NCBI GenBank assembly: GCA_023375785.1 | Contig: SZWC01001618.1 | Location: 201,547 to 222,047, forward strand | Source of the DNA: Penium margaritaceum | Lineage: Eukaryota; Streptophyta; Zygnematophyceae; Desmidiales; Peniaceae | Length of the DNA stretch: 20,501 nt | Reading direction: 5' to 3' | Shown: positions 9,767-18,654 of the stretch, in pieces | Layout of the letters: every line of letters begins with the position of its first letter | Position numbering within the stretch: position 1 is the stretch's first letter | The notes under the pieces: generated by a model | Told to the model about the DNA's origin: nothing | Database searches by the model: none | Seen by the model: the letters and a program-made list of their open reading frames with translations, nothing else | Made by a program: the position numbers and the translations under genes

Positions 9767-10045
9767 TTAGTGTAAGTGCGTATAAGTGCATGTAAGTGTG
9801 TGTAAATGCATGTAAGTGCGTGTAAGTGCGTATAGGTACGTGTAACTGTGTGTAAGTGTGTGTAAGTGTATGTATATATGTATAAGTACGTGTAAGTGCG
9901 TGTAAGTACGTGTAAGTGCGTGTAAGTGCGTGTAAGTGCGTGTAAGTGTGTGTAAGTGCGTATAAGTGCGTATAAGTGTGTGTAAGTGCGTGTAAGCTTG
10001 TGTAAGTATATGTAAGTGTGTGTAAGTGCAGGTAAGTATGTATAC

Positions 10046-10265
10046 GTGCGTGTAAGTGCGTGTAAGTATGTGTAAGTGCGTGTAAGTGTGTGTAAGTGCG
10101 TGTAAGTTTGTGTAAGTGTGTGTAAGTTCGTGTAAGTGTGTCTAAGTACGTGTAAGTGCGTGTAAGTGCGTGTAAGTATGTGTAAGTGCGTGTAAGTGTG
10201 TGTAAGTGCGTGTAAGTTTGTGTAAGTGTGTGTAAGTTCGTGTAAGTGTGTCTAAGTACGTGTAA
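10046..10265 (+). repeat. 110-bp tandem duplication (2.0 copies)
   Basis: Eleven monomers, including TGTAAGTTCG, TGTAAGTGTG and TCTAAGTACG, repeat at +110 (TCTAAGTACG at 10141 and 10251). The copies are identical by eye over the stated span. Confidence 0.9.
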
Positions 10266-10385
10266 ATGCGTGTAAGTGCGTGTAAGTGTGTGTAAGTGTG
10301 TATAAGTGCGTGTAAGTATGTGTAAGTGCGTGTAAGTGCATGTAAGTATGTGTAAGTGTGTGTAAGTGCATGTAAGTGCGTGTAA

Positions 10386-10595
10386 GTACGTGTAAGTGCG
10401 TCCAAGTGCGTGTAAGTTTATGTAAATGAGTTTAAGTGCTGTTGAAGTTCGTGTAACGCGTGGAAGTGCATGTAAGTGCGTGTAAGTGCAGGTAAGTACT
10501 TATAAGTGCGTATAAGTGTGTGTAAGTGTGTGTAAGTATGGTTTAAGTGGGTGTAATTTTGTATAGCTTCGTGTAAATGCATGTAAGTATGTGCA
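10386..10595 (+). repeat. Paralogous block, left copy (partner at 12569-12778)
   Basis: Contains the unusual CTGTTGAAG (10439-10447), GTGTAACGCG (10451-10460) and, about 100 bp further on, TGGTTTAAG (10539-10547). All three recur in the same order with a constant offset of 2183 bp at 12569-12778. Conserved offset and shared rare variants make common descent very likely. Between the markers the background monomers have drifted. Confidence 0.8.
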
Positions 10596-10620
10596 AGTAA
10601 GTGTAAGTGCGTGTAAGTGG

Positions 10621-11123
10621 GTATAAGTGTGTGTAAGTGCGTGTAAGTGCGTGCAAGTGGGTGTAAGTGCATGTAAGTACGTGTAAGTGCGTGTAAGTAC
10701 GTATAAGTGTGTGTTATTACGTGTAAGTGTGTATAAGTGCGTGTACGTGCGTGTGTAAGTGTGTAAGTACGTGTTAGTGCGTGTAGGTGTGTGTAAGTGT
10801 GTGTAAGTGTGTCTAAGTACGTGTAAGTACCTATAAGTGCGTGTAAGTGCGTGGAAGTATGTATAAGTGTGTGTAAGTGCGTGTAAGTGCGTGCAAGTGG
10901 GTGTAAGTGCATGTAAGTACGTGTAAGTGCGTGTAAGTACGTATAAGTGTGTGTTATTACGTGTAAGTGTGTATAAGTGCGTGTACGTGCGTGTAAGTGT
11001 GTGTAAGTACGTGTTAGTGCGTGTAGGTGTGTGTAAGTGTGTGTAAGTGTGTCTAAGTACGTGTAAGTACCTATAAGTGCGTGTAAGTGCGTGGAAGTAT
11101 GTATAAGTGTGTGTAAGTGCGTG
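10621..11123 (+). repeat. 240-bp tandem duplication (about 2.1 copies)
   Basis: GTGTTATTAC occurs at 10711 and 10951, and the 24 monomers around it match at +240. The only difference I see is a two-base register slip at about 10751-10770, where the first copy has GTGTGTAAGT and the second GTGTAAGTGT; the lengths stay equal. TAGGTGTGTG, CTATAAGTGC and GTGGAAGTAT are shared. Confidence 0.92.
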
Positions 11124-11338
11124 AAAGTACGGGTAAGTACGTCTAAGTACGTGTACGTGCGTGGAAGTGCATGTAAGTGTGTGTAAGTACTTGTAAGTGT
11201 GTGTAAGTGCGTGTAAGTATGTATAAGTGTGTGTAAGTGCGTGAAAGTACGGGTAAGTACGTCTAAGTACGTGTACGTGCGTGGAAGTGCATGTAAGTGT
11301 GTGTAAGTACTTGTAAGTGTGTGTAAGTGCGTGTAAGT
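11095..11338 (+). repeat. 120-bp tandem duplication (about 2.0 copies)
   Basis: Twelve monomers, including GTGAAAGTAC, GGGTAAGTAC, GTCTAAGTAC, GTGTACGTGC and GTGGAAGTGC, repeat at +120. The copy overlaps the tail of the 240-bp duplication and the head of the 271-bp duplication, so the three duplications are nested. Confidence 0.9.
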
Positions 11339-11349
11339 GTTTATAAGTA

Positions 11350-11358
11350 TGGTTTAAG
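11350..11358 (+). repeat. TGGTTTAAG register-shift motif
   Basis: Inside copy 1 of the 271-bp duplication. Followed by TACGTG, TAAGTTTGTG and TACGTTCGTG, the same order as at 3896 and 13211. Confidence 0.75.
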
Positions 11359-11620
11359 TACGTGTAAGTTTGTGTACGTTCGTGTAAGTGGGTGTAAGTA
11401 CGTGTAAGTACTTGTAGGTGCGTGTAAAAGCGTATAGGTCCGTGTAAGTGCGTGTAAGTACGTGTAAGTGCGTGTAAGTGCGTGGAAGTATGTATAAGTG
11501 TGTGTAAGTGCGTGAAAGTACGTGTACGTACGTCTAAGTACGTGTACGTGCGTGGAAGTGCATGTAAGTGTGTGTAAGTACTTGTAAGTGTGTGTAAGTG
11601 CGTGTAAGTGTGTATAAGTA

Positions 11621-11629
11621 TGGTTTAAG
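11621..11629 (+). repeat. TGGTTTAAG register-shift motif
   Basis: The counterpart of the 11350 motif in copy 2 of the 271-bp duplication. Confidence 0.75.
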
Positions 11630-11751
11630 TACGTGTAAGTTTGTGTAAGTTCGTGTAAGTGCGTGTAAGTACGTGTAAGTACTTGTAGGTGCGTGTAAAA
11701 GCGTATAGGTCCGTGTAAGTGCGTGTAAGTACGTGTAAGTGCGTGTAAGTG

Positions 11752-12088
11752 TGTGCAAGTGCGTATAAGTGCATGTAAGTGCGTGCAAGTACGTGTAAGT
11801 ACGTGTAAGTGCGTGTAAGTATGTGTAAGTGCGTGTAAGTGTGTGTAAGTGCGTGTAAGTACGTGTAAGTGTGTGTAAGTGCGTGTAAGTTTGTATAAGT
11901 GCGTGTTAGTGCGTGTAAGTACGTGTAAGTATGTGTAAGTGCGTATAATTGCGTGTCAGTGTGTGTAAGTGCGTGTAAGTGCGTGTGTGTATGTATAAGT
12001 GTGTGTAAGTGCGTGTAAGTACATGTAAGTGTGTATAAGTGCGTGTAATTGCGTAAAAGTGTGTATAAGTACGTGTAAGTGTGTATAC
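11752..12088 (+). repeat. Divergent monomer background
   Basis: Substituted monomers with a GTGCAAGTGCGTATAAG variant near 11753 (also found near 13373, 13513 and 20060) and a GTGTGTATGTATAAG variant near 11985. Nothing gene-like. Confidence 0.75.
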
Positions 12089-12311
12089 GTGTGTGTAAGT
12101 GCGTGTAAGTTTGTGTAAGTACGTGTAAGTGTGTGTAAGTGTGTGTAAGTATGTATAAGTGCGTGTAAGTGCGTGTAAGTACGTGTAAGTGCGTGTAAGT
12201 GTGTGTAAGTGCGTGTAAGTTTGTGTAAGTACGTGTAAGTGTGTGTAAGTGTGTGTAAGTATGTATAAGTGCGTGTAAGTGCGTGTAAGTACGTGTAAGT
12301 GCGTGTAAGTG
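12089..12311 (+). repeat. 110-bp tandem duplication (about 2.0 copies)
   Basis: Eleven monomers, including TTGTGTAAGT and ATGTATAAGT, repeat at +110 (ATGTATAAGT at 12151 and 12261). The copies look identical by eye. Confidence 0.9.
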
Positions 12312-12568
12312 CGTATCAGTTTGTGTAAGTTTGTGTAAGTGTGTGTAAGTTTGTGTAAGTGTGTGTACGTGCGTGTAAGTGCGTGTAAGTGCGTGTAAGT
12401 GCGTGTAAATGCGTGTAAGTGCATGTAAGTGCGTGTAAGTACGTGTAAGTGCGTGTAAGTATGTGTAAGTGCGTATAACTGTGTATAAGTGCGTATAAGT
12501 GCGTGTAGGTACGTGTAAGTGCGTGTAAGTACATGTAAGTTCGTGAAAGTTTTTGTAAGTGCGTGTAA

Positions 12569-12778
12569 GTACGTGTAAGTGCATCTAAGTGCGTATAAGT
12601 TTGTGTAAATGATTTTAAGTGCTGTTGAAGTTCGTGTAACGCGTGTAAGTGCATGTAAGTACGTGTAAGTACATGTAAGTGCATGTAAGTGCGTGTAAGT
12701 GCATGTAAGTGCGTGTAAGTATGGTTTAAGTGGGTGTAATTTCGTATACGTTTGTGTAAATGCGTGTAAGTGTGTGTA
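12569..12778 (+). repeat. Paralogous block, right copy (partner at 10386-10595)
   Basis: CTGTTGAAG is at 12622-12630, GTGTAACGCG at 12634-12643 and TGGTTTAAG at 12722-12730, followed by TGGGTGTAATTTCG. All sit 2183 bp after their partners. The net register shift across CTGTTGAAG plus AACGCG is zero, because an 11-bp unit is followed by a 9-bp unit. Confidence 0.8.
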
Positions 12779-13210
12779 AGTACGTGTAAGTACATGTAAG
12801 TGCGTGTAAGTGTGTGTAAGTGTGTATAAGTGCGTGTATGTGCATGTAAGTGCATGTAAGTGCGTGTAAGTGCGTGTAAGTACGTGTACGTATGTATAAG
12901 TGCGTGTTAGTATGTGTAAGTGTGTATAAGTGCGTATACGTACGTGTAAGTGTGTGTAAGTGCATGTTAGTGCGTATAAGTATGTGTAAGTGTGTGTAAG
13001 TGCATGTAAGTGCGTGTAAGTGCGTGTAGGTACGTGTAAGTGCGTGTAAGTGCTTGTAAGTGCTTCTAAGTGCGTGCAAGTACATATAAGTGTGTGTAAG
13101 TGCGTGAAAGTGCGTGTAAGTGCGTCTAAGTGCATGTACATGCGTGGAAGTACATGTAAGTGTGTGTAAGTACTTGTAAGTGCGTGTACGTGTGTAAGTG
13201 TATATAAGTA

Positions 13211-13219
13211 CGGTTTAAG
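13211..13219 (+). repeat. CGGTTTAAG register-shift motif
   Basis: Preceded by GTGTATATAAGTA, which is also the end of the 81-bp HOR unit, and followed by TGCGTG, TAAGTTTGTG and TAAGTTCGTG. It combines the HOR-like left side with the right side seen at 3896 and 11350. Confidence 0.75.
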
Positions 13220-13282
13220 TGCGTGTAAGTTTGTGTAAGTTCGTGTAAGTGGGTGTAAGTCCGTGTAAGTGCGTGTAAGTAT

Positions 13283-13550
13283 GTGTAAGTGCGTGTAAGT
13301 GCGTGTAGGTGCGTGTAAGTGCGTATAGGTGCATGTAAGTGCGTGTAAGTGCGTGTAAGTACGTGTAAGTGTGTGCAAGTGCGTATAAGTGCATGTAAGT
13401 GTGTGTAAGTGCATGTAAGTGCGTGTAAGTGCGTGTAAGTGCGTGTAGGTGCGTGTAAGTGCGTATAGGTGCATGTAAGTGCGTGTAAGTGCGTGTAAGT
13501 ACGTGTAAGTGTGTGCAAGTGCGTATAAGTGCATGTAAGTGTGTGTAAGT
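13283..13550 (+). repeat. 140-bp tandem duplication (about 1.9 copies)
   Basis: GCGTGTAGGT, GCGTGTAAGT, GCGTATAGGT and GCATGTAAGT occur at 13301 and 13441, and the intervening monomers match at +140. The tail 13491-13561 also matches 20038-20108 with no difference seen. Confidence 0.88.
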
Positions 13551-13603
13551 ATGTGTAAGTACGTGCAAGTGCGTGTGAGTGCGTGTAAGTGCATGTAAGT
13601 GCG

Positions 13604-13830
13604 TATAAGTGCGTGTAAGTGCGTGTAAGTCCGTATAAGTGCGTGTAAGTGCATGTAGGTGCGTGTAAGTACGTTTAAGTGTGTGTAAGTACGTGCAAGT
13701 GCATATAAGTGCGTGTAAGTGCGTGTAAGTCCGTATAAGTGCGTGTAAGTGCATGTAGGTGCGTGTAAGTACGTTTAAGTGTGTGTAAGTACGTGCAAGT
13801 GCATATAAGTGCGTGTAAGTGCGTGTAAGT
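13604..13830 (+). repeat. 100-bp tandem duplication (about 2.3 copies)
   Basis: CCGTATAAGT at 13631 and 13731, with GCATGTAGGT, ACGTTTAAGT and ACGTGCAAGT, repeat exactly at +100. Confidence 0.9.
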
Positions 13831-13881
13831 ACGTGTAAGTGTGTATAAGTACGTGTAAGTGTGTGTAAGTACTTGTAAGTA

Positions 13882-14050
13882 TGTGTAAGTACGTGTAAGT
13901 ACGTGTACGTGCATGTAAGTGCATGTAAGTACATGTAAGTTCATATATGTGCGTGTAAGTTTGTGTAAGTACGTGTAAGTACGTGTACGTGCATGTAAGT
14001 GCATGTAAGTACATGTAAGTTCATATATGTGCGTGTAAGTTTGTGTAAGT
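13882..14050 (+). repeat. 80-bp tandem duplication (about 2.1 copies)
   Basis: TCATATATGT occurs at 13941 and 14021 in identical eight-monomer contexts (ACGTGTACGT, two GCATGTAAGT, ACATGTAAGT). Confidence 0.9.
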
Positions 14051-14165
14051 GCGTTTAAGTGCGTGTAAGTGTGTGTAAGTGTGTGTACGTGTGTGTAAGT
14101 GCGTGTAAGTACAAGTAAGTGCATGTACGTACGTGTAAGTGCGTGTAAGTATGTGTTAGTGCGTG

Positions 14166-14223
14166 TAAGTACGGTTTAAGCGGGTCTAATTTCGTGTAAG
14201 CTCGTGTGAATGCGTGTAAGTAC
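14166..14223 (+). repeat. Probable single-copy progenitor of the 81-bp HOR
   Basis: 58 bp match the 81-bp HOR unit with no difference seen: CGGTTTAAGCGGGTCTAATT followed by TCGTGTAAGCTCG, TGTGAATGCG and TGTAAGTAC. Left of 14166 the flank is an ordinary GCGTGTA monomer instead of GTGTATATA; right of 14223 it is ATGTTAG instead of GTCTAAG. It lies about 0.9 kb upstream of the array. It is either the ancestor or a copy exported from it; direction cannot be proven from one sequence. Confidence 0.8.
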
Positions 14224-14422
14224 ATGTTAGTGTGTGTAAGTATGTGTAAGTACGTGTAAGTGCATGTAAGTGTGTGTAAGTGCGTGTAAGTACGTGTAAG
14301 TGCTCGTAAGCACGTGTAAGTGCATGTAAGTACATGTAAGTGCGTGTACGTTTGTGTAAGTGTGTGTAAGTGTGTATAAGTGCATGTAAGTGTATGTAAG
14401 TGTGTGTAAATGAGTATAAGTA

Positions 14423-14431
14423 CAGTTTAAG
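14423..14431 (+). repeat. CAGTTTAAG register-shift motif (variant)
   Basis: Preceded by AAATGAGTATAAGTA and followed by CTCGTTTAAG. An 11-bp unit of the TGAGTATAAG-led subfamily. Confidence 0.65.
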
Positions 14432-14513
14432 CTCGTTTAAGTGCGTGTAAGCGTGTGTAAGTACGTGTAAGTACGTGTAAGTATGTGTAAGTGTATATAA
14501 GTGCGTGTAAGTG

Positions 14514-14522
14514 CGGTTTAAG
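14514..14522 (+). repeat. CGGTTTAAG register-shift motif, GTGGGT subfamily
   Basis: Followed by TGGGTGTAATTTTG, TGTAAGTTCG and TGTAAATGC, colinear with the 81-bp HOR unit. Preceded one monomer earlier by GTGTATATAAG. Confidence 0.75.
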
Positions 14523-14769
14523 TGGGTGTAATTTTGTGTAAGTTCGTGTAAATGCATATAAGTGCATGTAAGTACGTATAAGTGCGTGTAAGTGCGTGTA
14601 AGTGCGTGTAAGTGCATGTAAGTGCATGCAAGTACGTGTAAGTGCATGTAGGTGCGTGTAAATGCATGTAAGTACGCATAAGTTAGTGTAGGTGCGTGTA
14701 AGTACGTATAATTGTGTATAAGTCTGTGTAAGTGTGTGTACGTGCGTGTTAGTAAGTGTAAATGCGTGT

Positions 14770-14986
14770 AAGTACGTGGAGGTGCGTGTAAGTACTTATA
14801 AGTACGTGTAAATTCGTGTAAGTGAATGTCAGTTCGTGTAAGTGCGTATAAGTATGTGTAATTGCGTGTAAGTTTGTGTAAGTACGTGTAAGTTTGAGTA
14901 AGTGCGTGTAAGCATGTGTAAGTGCGAGTTCGTGTGTCTAAGTGTGTATAGGTGCGTGTAAATGCGTATATGTATGTATAAGTGCA
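14770..14986 (+). repeat. Paralogous block, right copy (partner at 5453-5710)
   Basis: Same order of rare variants as the partner: an ACTTATAAG unit, GTGAATGTC, AGCATGTGTA then the GCGAGTTCG core (14924-14932), then TATGTATGTATAAG (14969-14982). Confidence 0.6.
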
Positions 14987-15068
14987 TGTAAGTGCGTGTA
15001 AGTATGTGTAAGTGTGTGTAAGTACGTGTAAGTGCGTGTAAGTGCATGTAAATGCGTGTATGTATGTA

Positions 15069-18000
15069 TAAGTGCGTGTAAGTGTATATAAGTACGGTTT
15101 AAGCGGGTCTAATTTCGTGTAAGCTCGTGTGAATGCGTGTAAGTACGTCTAAGTGCGTGTAAGTGTATATAAGTACGGTTTAAGCGGGTCTAATTTCGTG
15201 TAAGCTCGTGTGAATGCGTGTAAGTACGTCTAAGTGCGTGTAAGTGTATATAAGTACGGTTTAAGCGGGTCTAATTTCGTGTAAGCTCGTGTGAATGCGT
15301 GTAAGTACGTCTAAGTGCGTGTAAGTGTATATAAGTACGGTTTAAGCGGGTCTAATTTCGTGTAAGCTCGTGTGAATGCGTGTAAGTACGTCTAAGTGCG
15401 TGTAAGTGTATATAAGTACGGTTTAAGCGGGTCTAATTTCGTGTAAGCTCGTGTGAATGCGTGTAAGTACGTCTAAGTGCGTGTAAGTGTATATAAGTAC
15501 GGTTTAAGCGGGTCTAATTTCGTGTAAGCTCGTGTGAATGCGTGTAAGTACGTCTAAGTGCGTGTAAGTGTATATAAGTACGGTTTAAGCGGGTCTAATT
15601 TCGTGTAAGCTCGTGTGAATGCGTGTAAGTACGTCTAAGTGCGTGTAAGTGTATATAAGTACGGTTTAAGCGGGTCTAATTTCGTGTAAGCTCGTGTGAA
15701 TGCGTGTAAGTACGTCTAAGTGCGTGTAAGTGTATATAAGTACGGTTTAAGCGGGTCTAATTTCGTGTAAGCTCGTGTGAATGCGTGTAAGTACGTCTAA
15801 GTGCGTGTAAGTGTATATAAGTACGGTTTAAGCGGGTCTAATTTCGTGTAAGCTCGTGTGAATGCGTGTAAGTACGTCTAAGTGCGTGTAAGTGTATATA
15901 AGTACGGTTTAAGCGGGTCTAATTTCGTGTAAGCTCGTGTGAATGCGTGTAAGTACGTCTAAGTGCGTGTAAGTGTATATAAGTACGGTTTAAGCGGGTC
16001 TAATTTCGTGTAAGCTCGTGTGAATGCGTGTAAGTACGTCTAAGTGCGTGTAAGTGTATATAAGTACGGTTTAAGCGGGTCTAATTTCGTGTAAGCTCGT
16101 GTGAATGCGTGTAAGTACGTCTAAGTGCGTGTAAGTGTATATAAGTACGGTTTAAGCGGGTCTAATTTCGTGTAAGCTCGTGTGAATGCGTGTAAGTACG
16201 TCTAAGTGCGTGTAAGTGTATATAAGTACGGTTTAAGCGGGTCTAATTTCGTGTAAGCTCGTGTGAATGCGTGTAAGTACGTCTAAGTGCGTGTAAGTGT
16301 ATATAAGTACGGTTTAAGCGGGTCTAATTTCGTGTAAGCTCGTGTGAATGCGTGTAAGTACGTCTAAGTGCGTGTAAGTGTATATAAGTACGGTTTAAGC
16401 GGGTCTAATTTCGTGTAAGCTCGTGTGAATGCGTGTAAGTACGTCTAAGTGCGTGTAAGTGTATATAAGTACGGTTTAAGCGGGTCTAATTTCGTGTAAG
16501 CTCGTGTGAATGCGTGTAAGTACGTCTAAGTGCGTGTAAGTGTATATAAGTACGGTTTAAGCGGGTCTAATTTCGTGTAAGCTCGTGTGAATGCGTGTAA
16601 GTACGTCTAAGTGCGTGTAAGTGTATATAAGTACGGTTTAAGCGGGTCTAATTTCGTGTAAGCTCGTGTGAATGCGTGTAAGTACGTCTAAGTGCGTGTA
16701 AGTGTATATAAGTACGGTTTAAGCGGGTCTAATTTCGTGTAAGCTCGTGTGAATGCGTGTAAGTACGTCTAAGTGCGTGTAAGTGTATATAAGTACGGTT
16801 TAAGCGGGTCTAATTTCGTGTAAGCTCGTGTGAATGCGTGTAAGTACGTCTAAGTGCGTGTAAGTGTATATAAGTACGGTTTAAGCGGGTCTAATTTCGT
16901 GTAAGCTCGTGTGAATGCGTGTAAGTACGTCTAAGTGCGTGTAAGTGTATATAAGTACGGTTTAAGCGGGTCTAATTTCGTGTAAGCTCGTGTGAATGCG
17001 TGTAAGTACGTCTAAGTGCGTGTAAGTGTATATAAGTACGGTTTAAGCGGGTCTAATTTCGTGTAAGCTCGTGTGAATGCGTGTAAGTACGTCTAAGTGC
17101 GTGTAAGTGTATATAAGTACGGTTTAAGCGGGTCTAATTTCGTGTAAGCTCGTGTGAATGCGTGTAAGTACGTCTAAGTGCGTGTAAGTGTATATAAGTA
17201 CGGTTTAAGCGGGTCTAATTTCGTGTAAGCTCGTGTGAATGCGTGTAAGTACGTCTAAGTGCGTGTAAGTGTATATAAGTACGGTTTAAGCGGGTCTAAT
17301 TTCGTGTAAGCTCGTGTGAATGCGTGTAAGTACGTCTAAGTGCGTGTAAGTGTATATAAGTACGGTTTAAGCGGGTCTAATTTCGTGTAAGCTCGTGTGA
17401 ATGCGTGTAAGTACGTCTAAGTGCGTGTAAGTGTATATAAGTACGGTTTAAGCGGGTCTAATTTCGTGTAAGCTCGTGTGAATGCGTGTAAGTACGTCTA
17501 AGTGCGTGTAAGTGTATATAAGTACGGTTTAAGCGGGTCTAATTTCGTGTAAGCTCGTGTGAATGCGTGTAAGTACGTCTAAGTGCGTGTAAGTGTATAT
17601 AAGTACGGTTTAAGCGGGTCTAATTTCGTGTAAGCTCGTGTGAATGCGTGTAAGTACGTCTAAGTGCGTGTAAGTGTATATAAGTACGGTTTAAGCGGGT
17701 CTAATTTCGTGTAAGCTCGTGTGAATGCGTGTAAGTACGTCTAAGTGCGTGTAAGTGTATATAAGTACGGTTTAAGCGGGTCTAATTTCGTGTAAGCTCG
17801 TGTGAATGCGTGTAAGTACGTCTAAGTGCGTGTAAGTGTATATAAGTACGGTTTAAGCGGGTCTAATTTCGTGTAAGCTCGTGTGAATGCGTGTAAGTAC
17901 GTCTAAGTGCGTGTAAGTGTATATAAGTACGGTTTAAGCGGGTCTAATTTCGTGTAAGCTCGTGTGAATGCGTGTAAGTACGTCTAAGTGCGTGTAAGTG

Positions 18001-18654
18001 TATATAAGTACGGTTTAAGCGGGTCTAATTTCGTGTAAGCTCGTGTGAATGCGTGTAAGTACGTCTAAGTGCGTGTAAGTGTATATAAGTACGGTTTAAG
18101 CGGGTCTAATTTCGTGTAAGCTCGTGTGAATGCGTGTAAGTACGTCTAAGTGCGTGTAAGTGTATATAAGTACGGTTTAAGCGGGTCTAATTTCGTGTAA
18201 GCTCGTGTGAATGCGTGTAAGTACGTCTAAGTGCGTGTAAGTGTATATAAGTACGGTTTAAGCGGGTCTAATTTCGTGTAAGCTCGTGTGAATGCGTGTA
18301 AGTACGTCTAAGTGCGTGTAAGTGTATATAAGTACGGTTTAAGCGGGTCTAATTTCGTGTAAGCTCGTGTGAATGCGTGTAAGTACGTCTAAGTGCGTGT
18401 AAGTGTATATAAGTACGGTTTAAGCGGGTCTAATTTCGTGTAAGCTCGTGTGAATGCGTGTAAGTACGTCTAAGTGCGTGTAAGTGTATATAAGTACGGT
18501 TTAAGCGGGTCTAATTTCGTGTAAGCTCGTGTGAATGCGTGTAAGTACGTCTAAGTGCGTGTAAGTGTATATAAGTACGGTTTAAGCGGGTCTAATTTCG
18601 TGTAAGCTCGTGTGAATGCGTGTAAGTACGTCTAAGTGCGTGTAAGTGTGTACA
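15069..18654 (+). repeat. 81-bp higher-order repeat, about 44 near-perfect copies
   Basis: Units start at 15091, 15172, 15253 and so on to 18574. Each is an 11-bp unit plus seven 10-bp units: AGTACGGTTTA, AGCGGGTCTA, ATTTCGTGTA, AGCTCGTGTG, AATGCGTGTA, AGTACGTCTA, AGTGCGTGTA, AGTGTATATA. By eye I find no variant between copies until 18650, where the last copy exits with GTGTAC instead of GTATAT. This contrasts sharply with the diverged monomers on both sides. On the - strand each unit carries three stops (from TTA and two CTA on the + strand), one per frame; the + strand has TAA and TGA in all frames. All six frames are therefore closed, and no long ORF exists here. Recent amplification or homogenisation is likely; assembly copy number is uncertain. 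Confidence 0.96.

Larger units (their letters stand above)
9069..10045 (+). repeat. Divergent monomer background
   Basis: Substituted monomers with two register-shift motifs, a CGGTTTTGAG variant at 9446-9455 and TGGTTTAAG at 9758-9766, and a TGTATGTATATATG variant near 9868-9881. No multi-copy period and no gene-like signal. Confidence 0.8.
11211..11751 (+). repeat. 271-bp tandem duplication (2 copies, a few substitutions)
   Basis: GGTTTAAG occurs at 11351 and 11622, and the flanking 27 monomers plus one extra base match at +271. Differences seen include GGGTAAGTAC against GTGTACGTAC, TTTATAAG against TGTATAAG, and TGTGTACG against TGTGTAAG. The odd 1 bp comes from the 11-bp GGTTTAAG unit. 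A more diverged third relative lies at about 13128-13260. Confidence 0.88.
12312..13282 (+). repeat. Divergent monomer background with paralogous block
   Basis: Substituted monomers. It holds the right copy of the CTGTTGAAG block (12569-12778) and the diverged relative of the 271-bp unit with a CGGTTTAAG motif at 13211-13219. The strings CTGTTGAAG and GTGTAACGCG interrupt the pattern and are the least repeat-like bases in this part. No gene-like signal. Confidence 0.78.
14051..15068 (+). repeat. Divergent background leading into the 81-bp array
   Basis: Substituted monomers rich in dispersed elements: the likely 81-bp progenitor (14166-14223), further register-shift motifs at 14423 and 14514, and the right copy of the 5453-5710 paralogous block with its GCGAGTTCG core at 14924-14932. 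The last bases before the array (AATGCGTGTATGTATGTATA, 15051-15070) resemble the matching part of the 81-bp unit with a few changes. No gene-like signal. Confidence 0.8.

Noticed and set aside
10386-12778. Insertion of a foreign element at CTGTTGAAG / AACGCG
   Set aside because: Register is restored after 20-30 bp and the surroundings are ordinary monomers. There are no terminal repeats or target-site duplications.
5648-14932. tRNA B-box-like GTTCG within GCGAGTTCG blocks
   Set aside because: Only a five-base match; no A box, cloverleaf or acceptor stem is possible in these repeats.
131-15047. Many long - strand ORFs (up to 582 codons at 11906-13654) encoding THLHALTRTY-like decapeptides
   Set aside because: The reverse complement of the 10-bp monomer has no stop in any frame, so long ORFs arise automatically in several overlapping frames. 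Starts are chance CAT variants, no domain or signal is present, and the frames stop only where variants make TTA, CTA or TCA. No evidence of coding.
15069-18654. CRISPR array
   Set aside because: The 81-bp units are identical end to end with no variable spacers, and no cas-like genes are present. Eukaryote-type satellite context.
15071-18654. TATATAAG as a TATA-box promoter array
   Set aside because: GTGTATATAAG occurs once per 81-bp unit and resembles a TATA box, but it is one drifted monomer amplified with the HOR. No initiator or downstream gene is visible.
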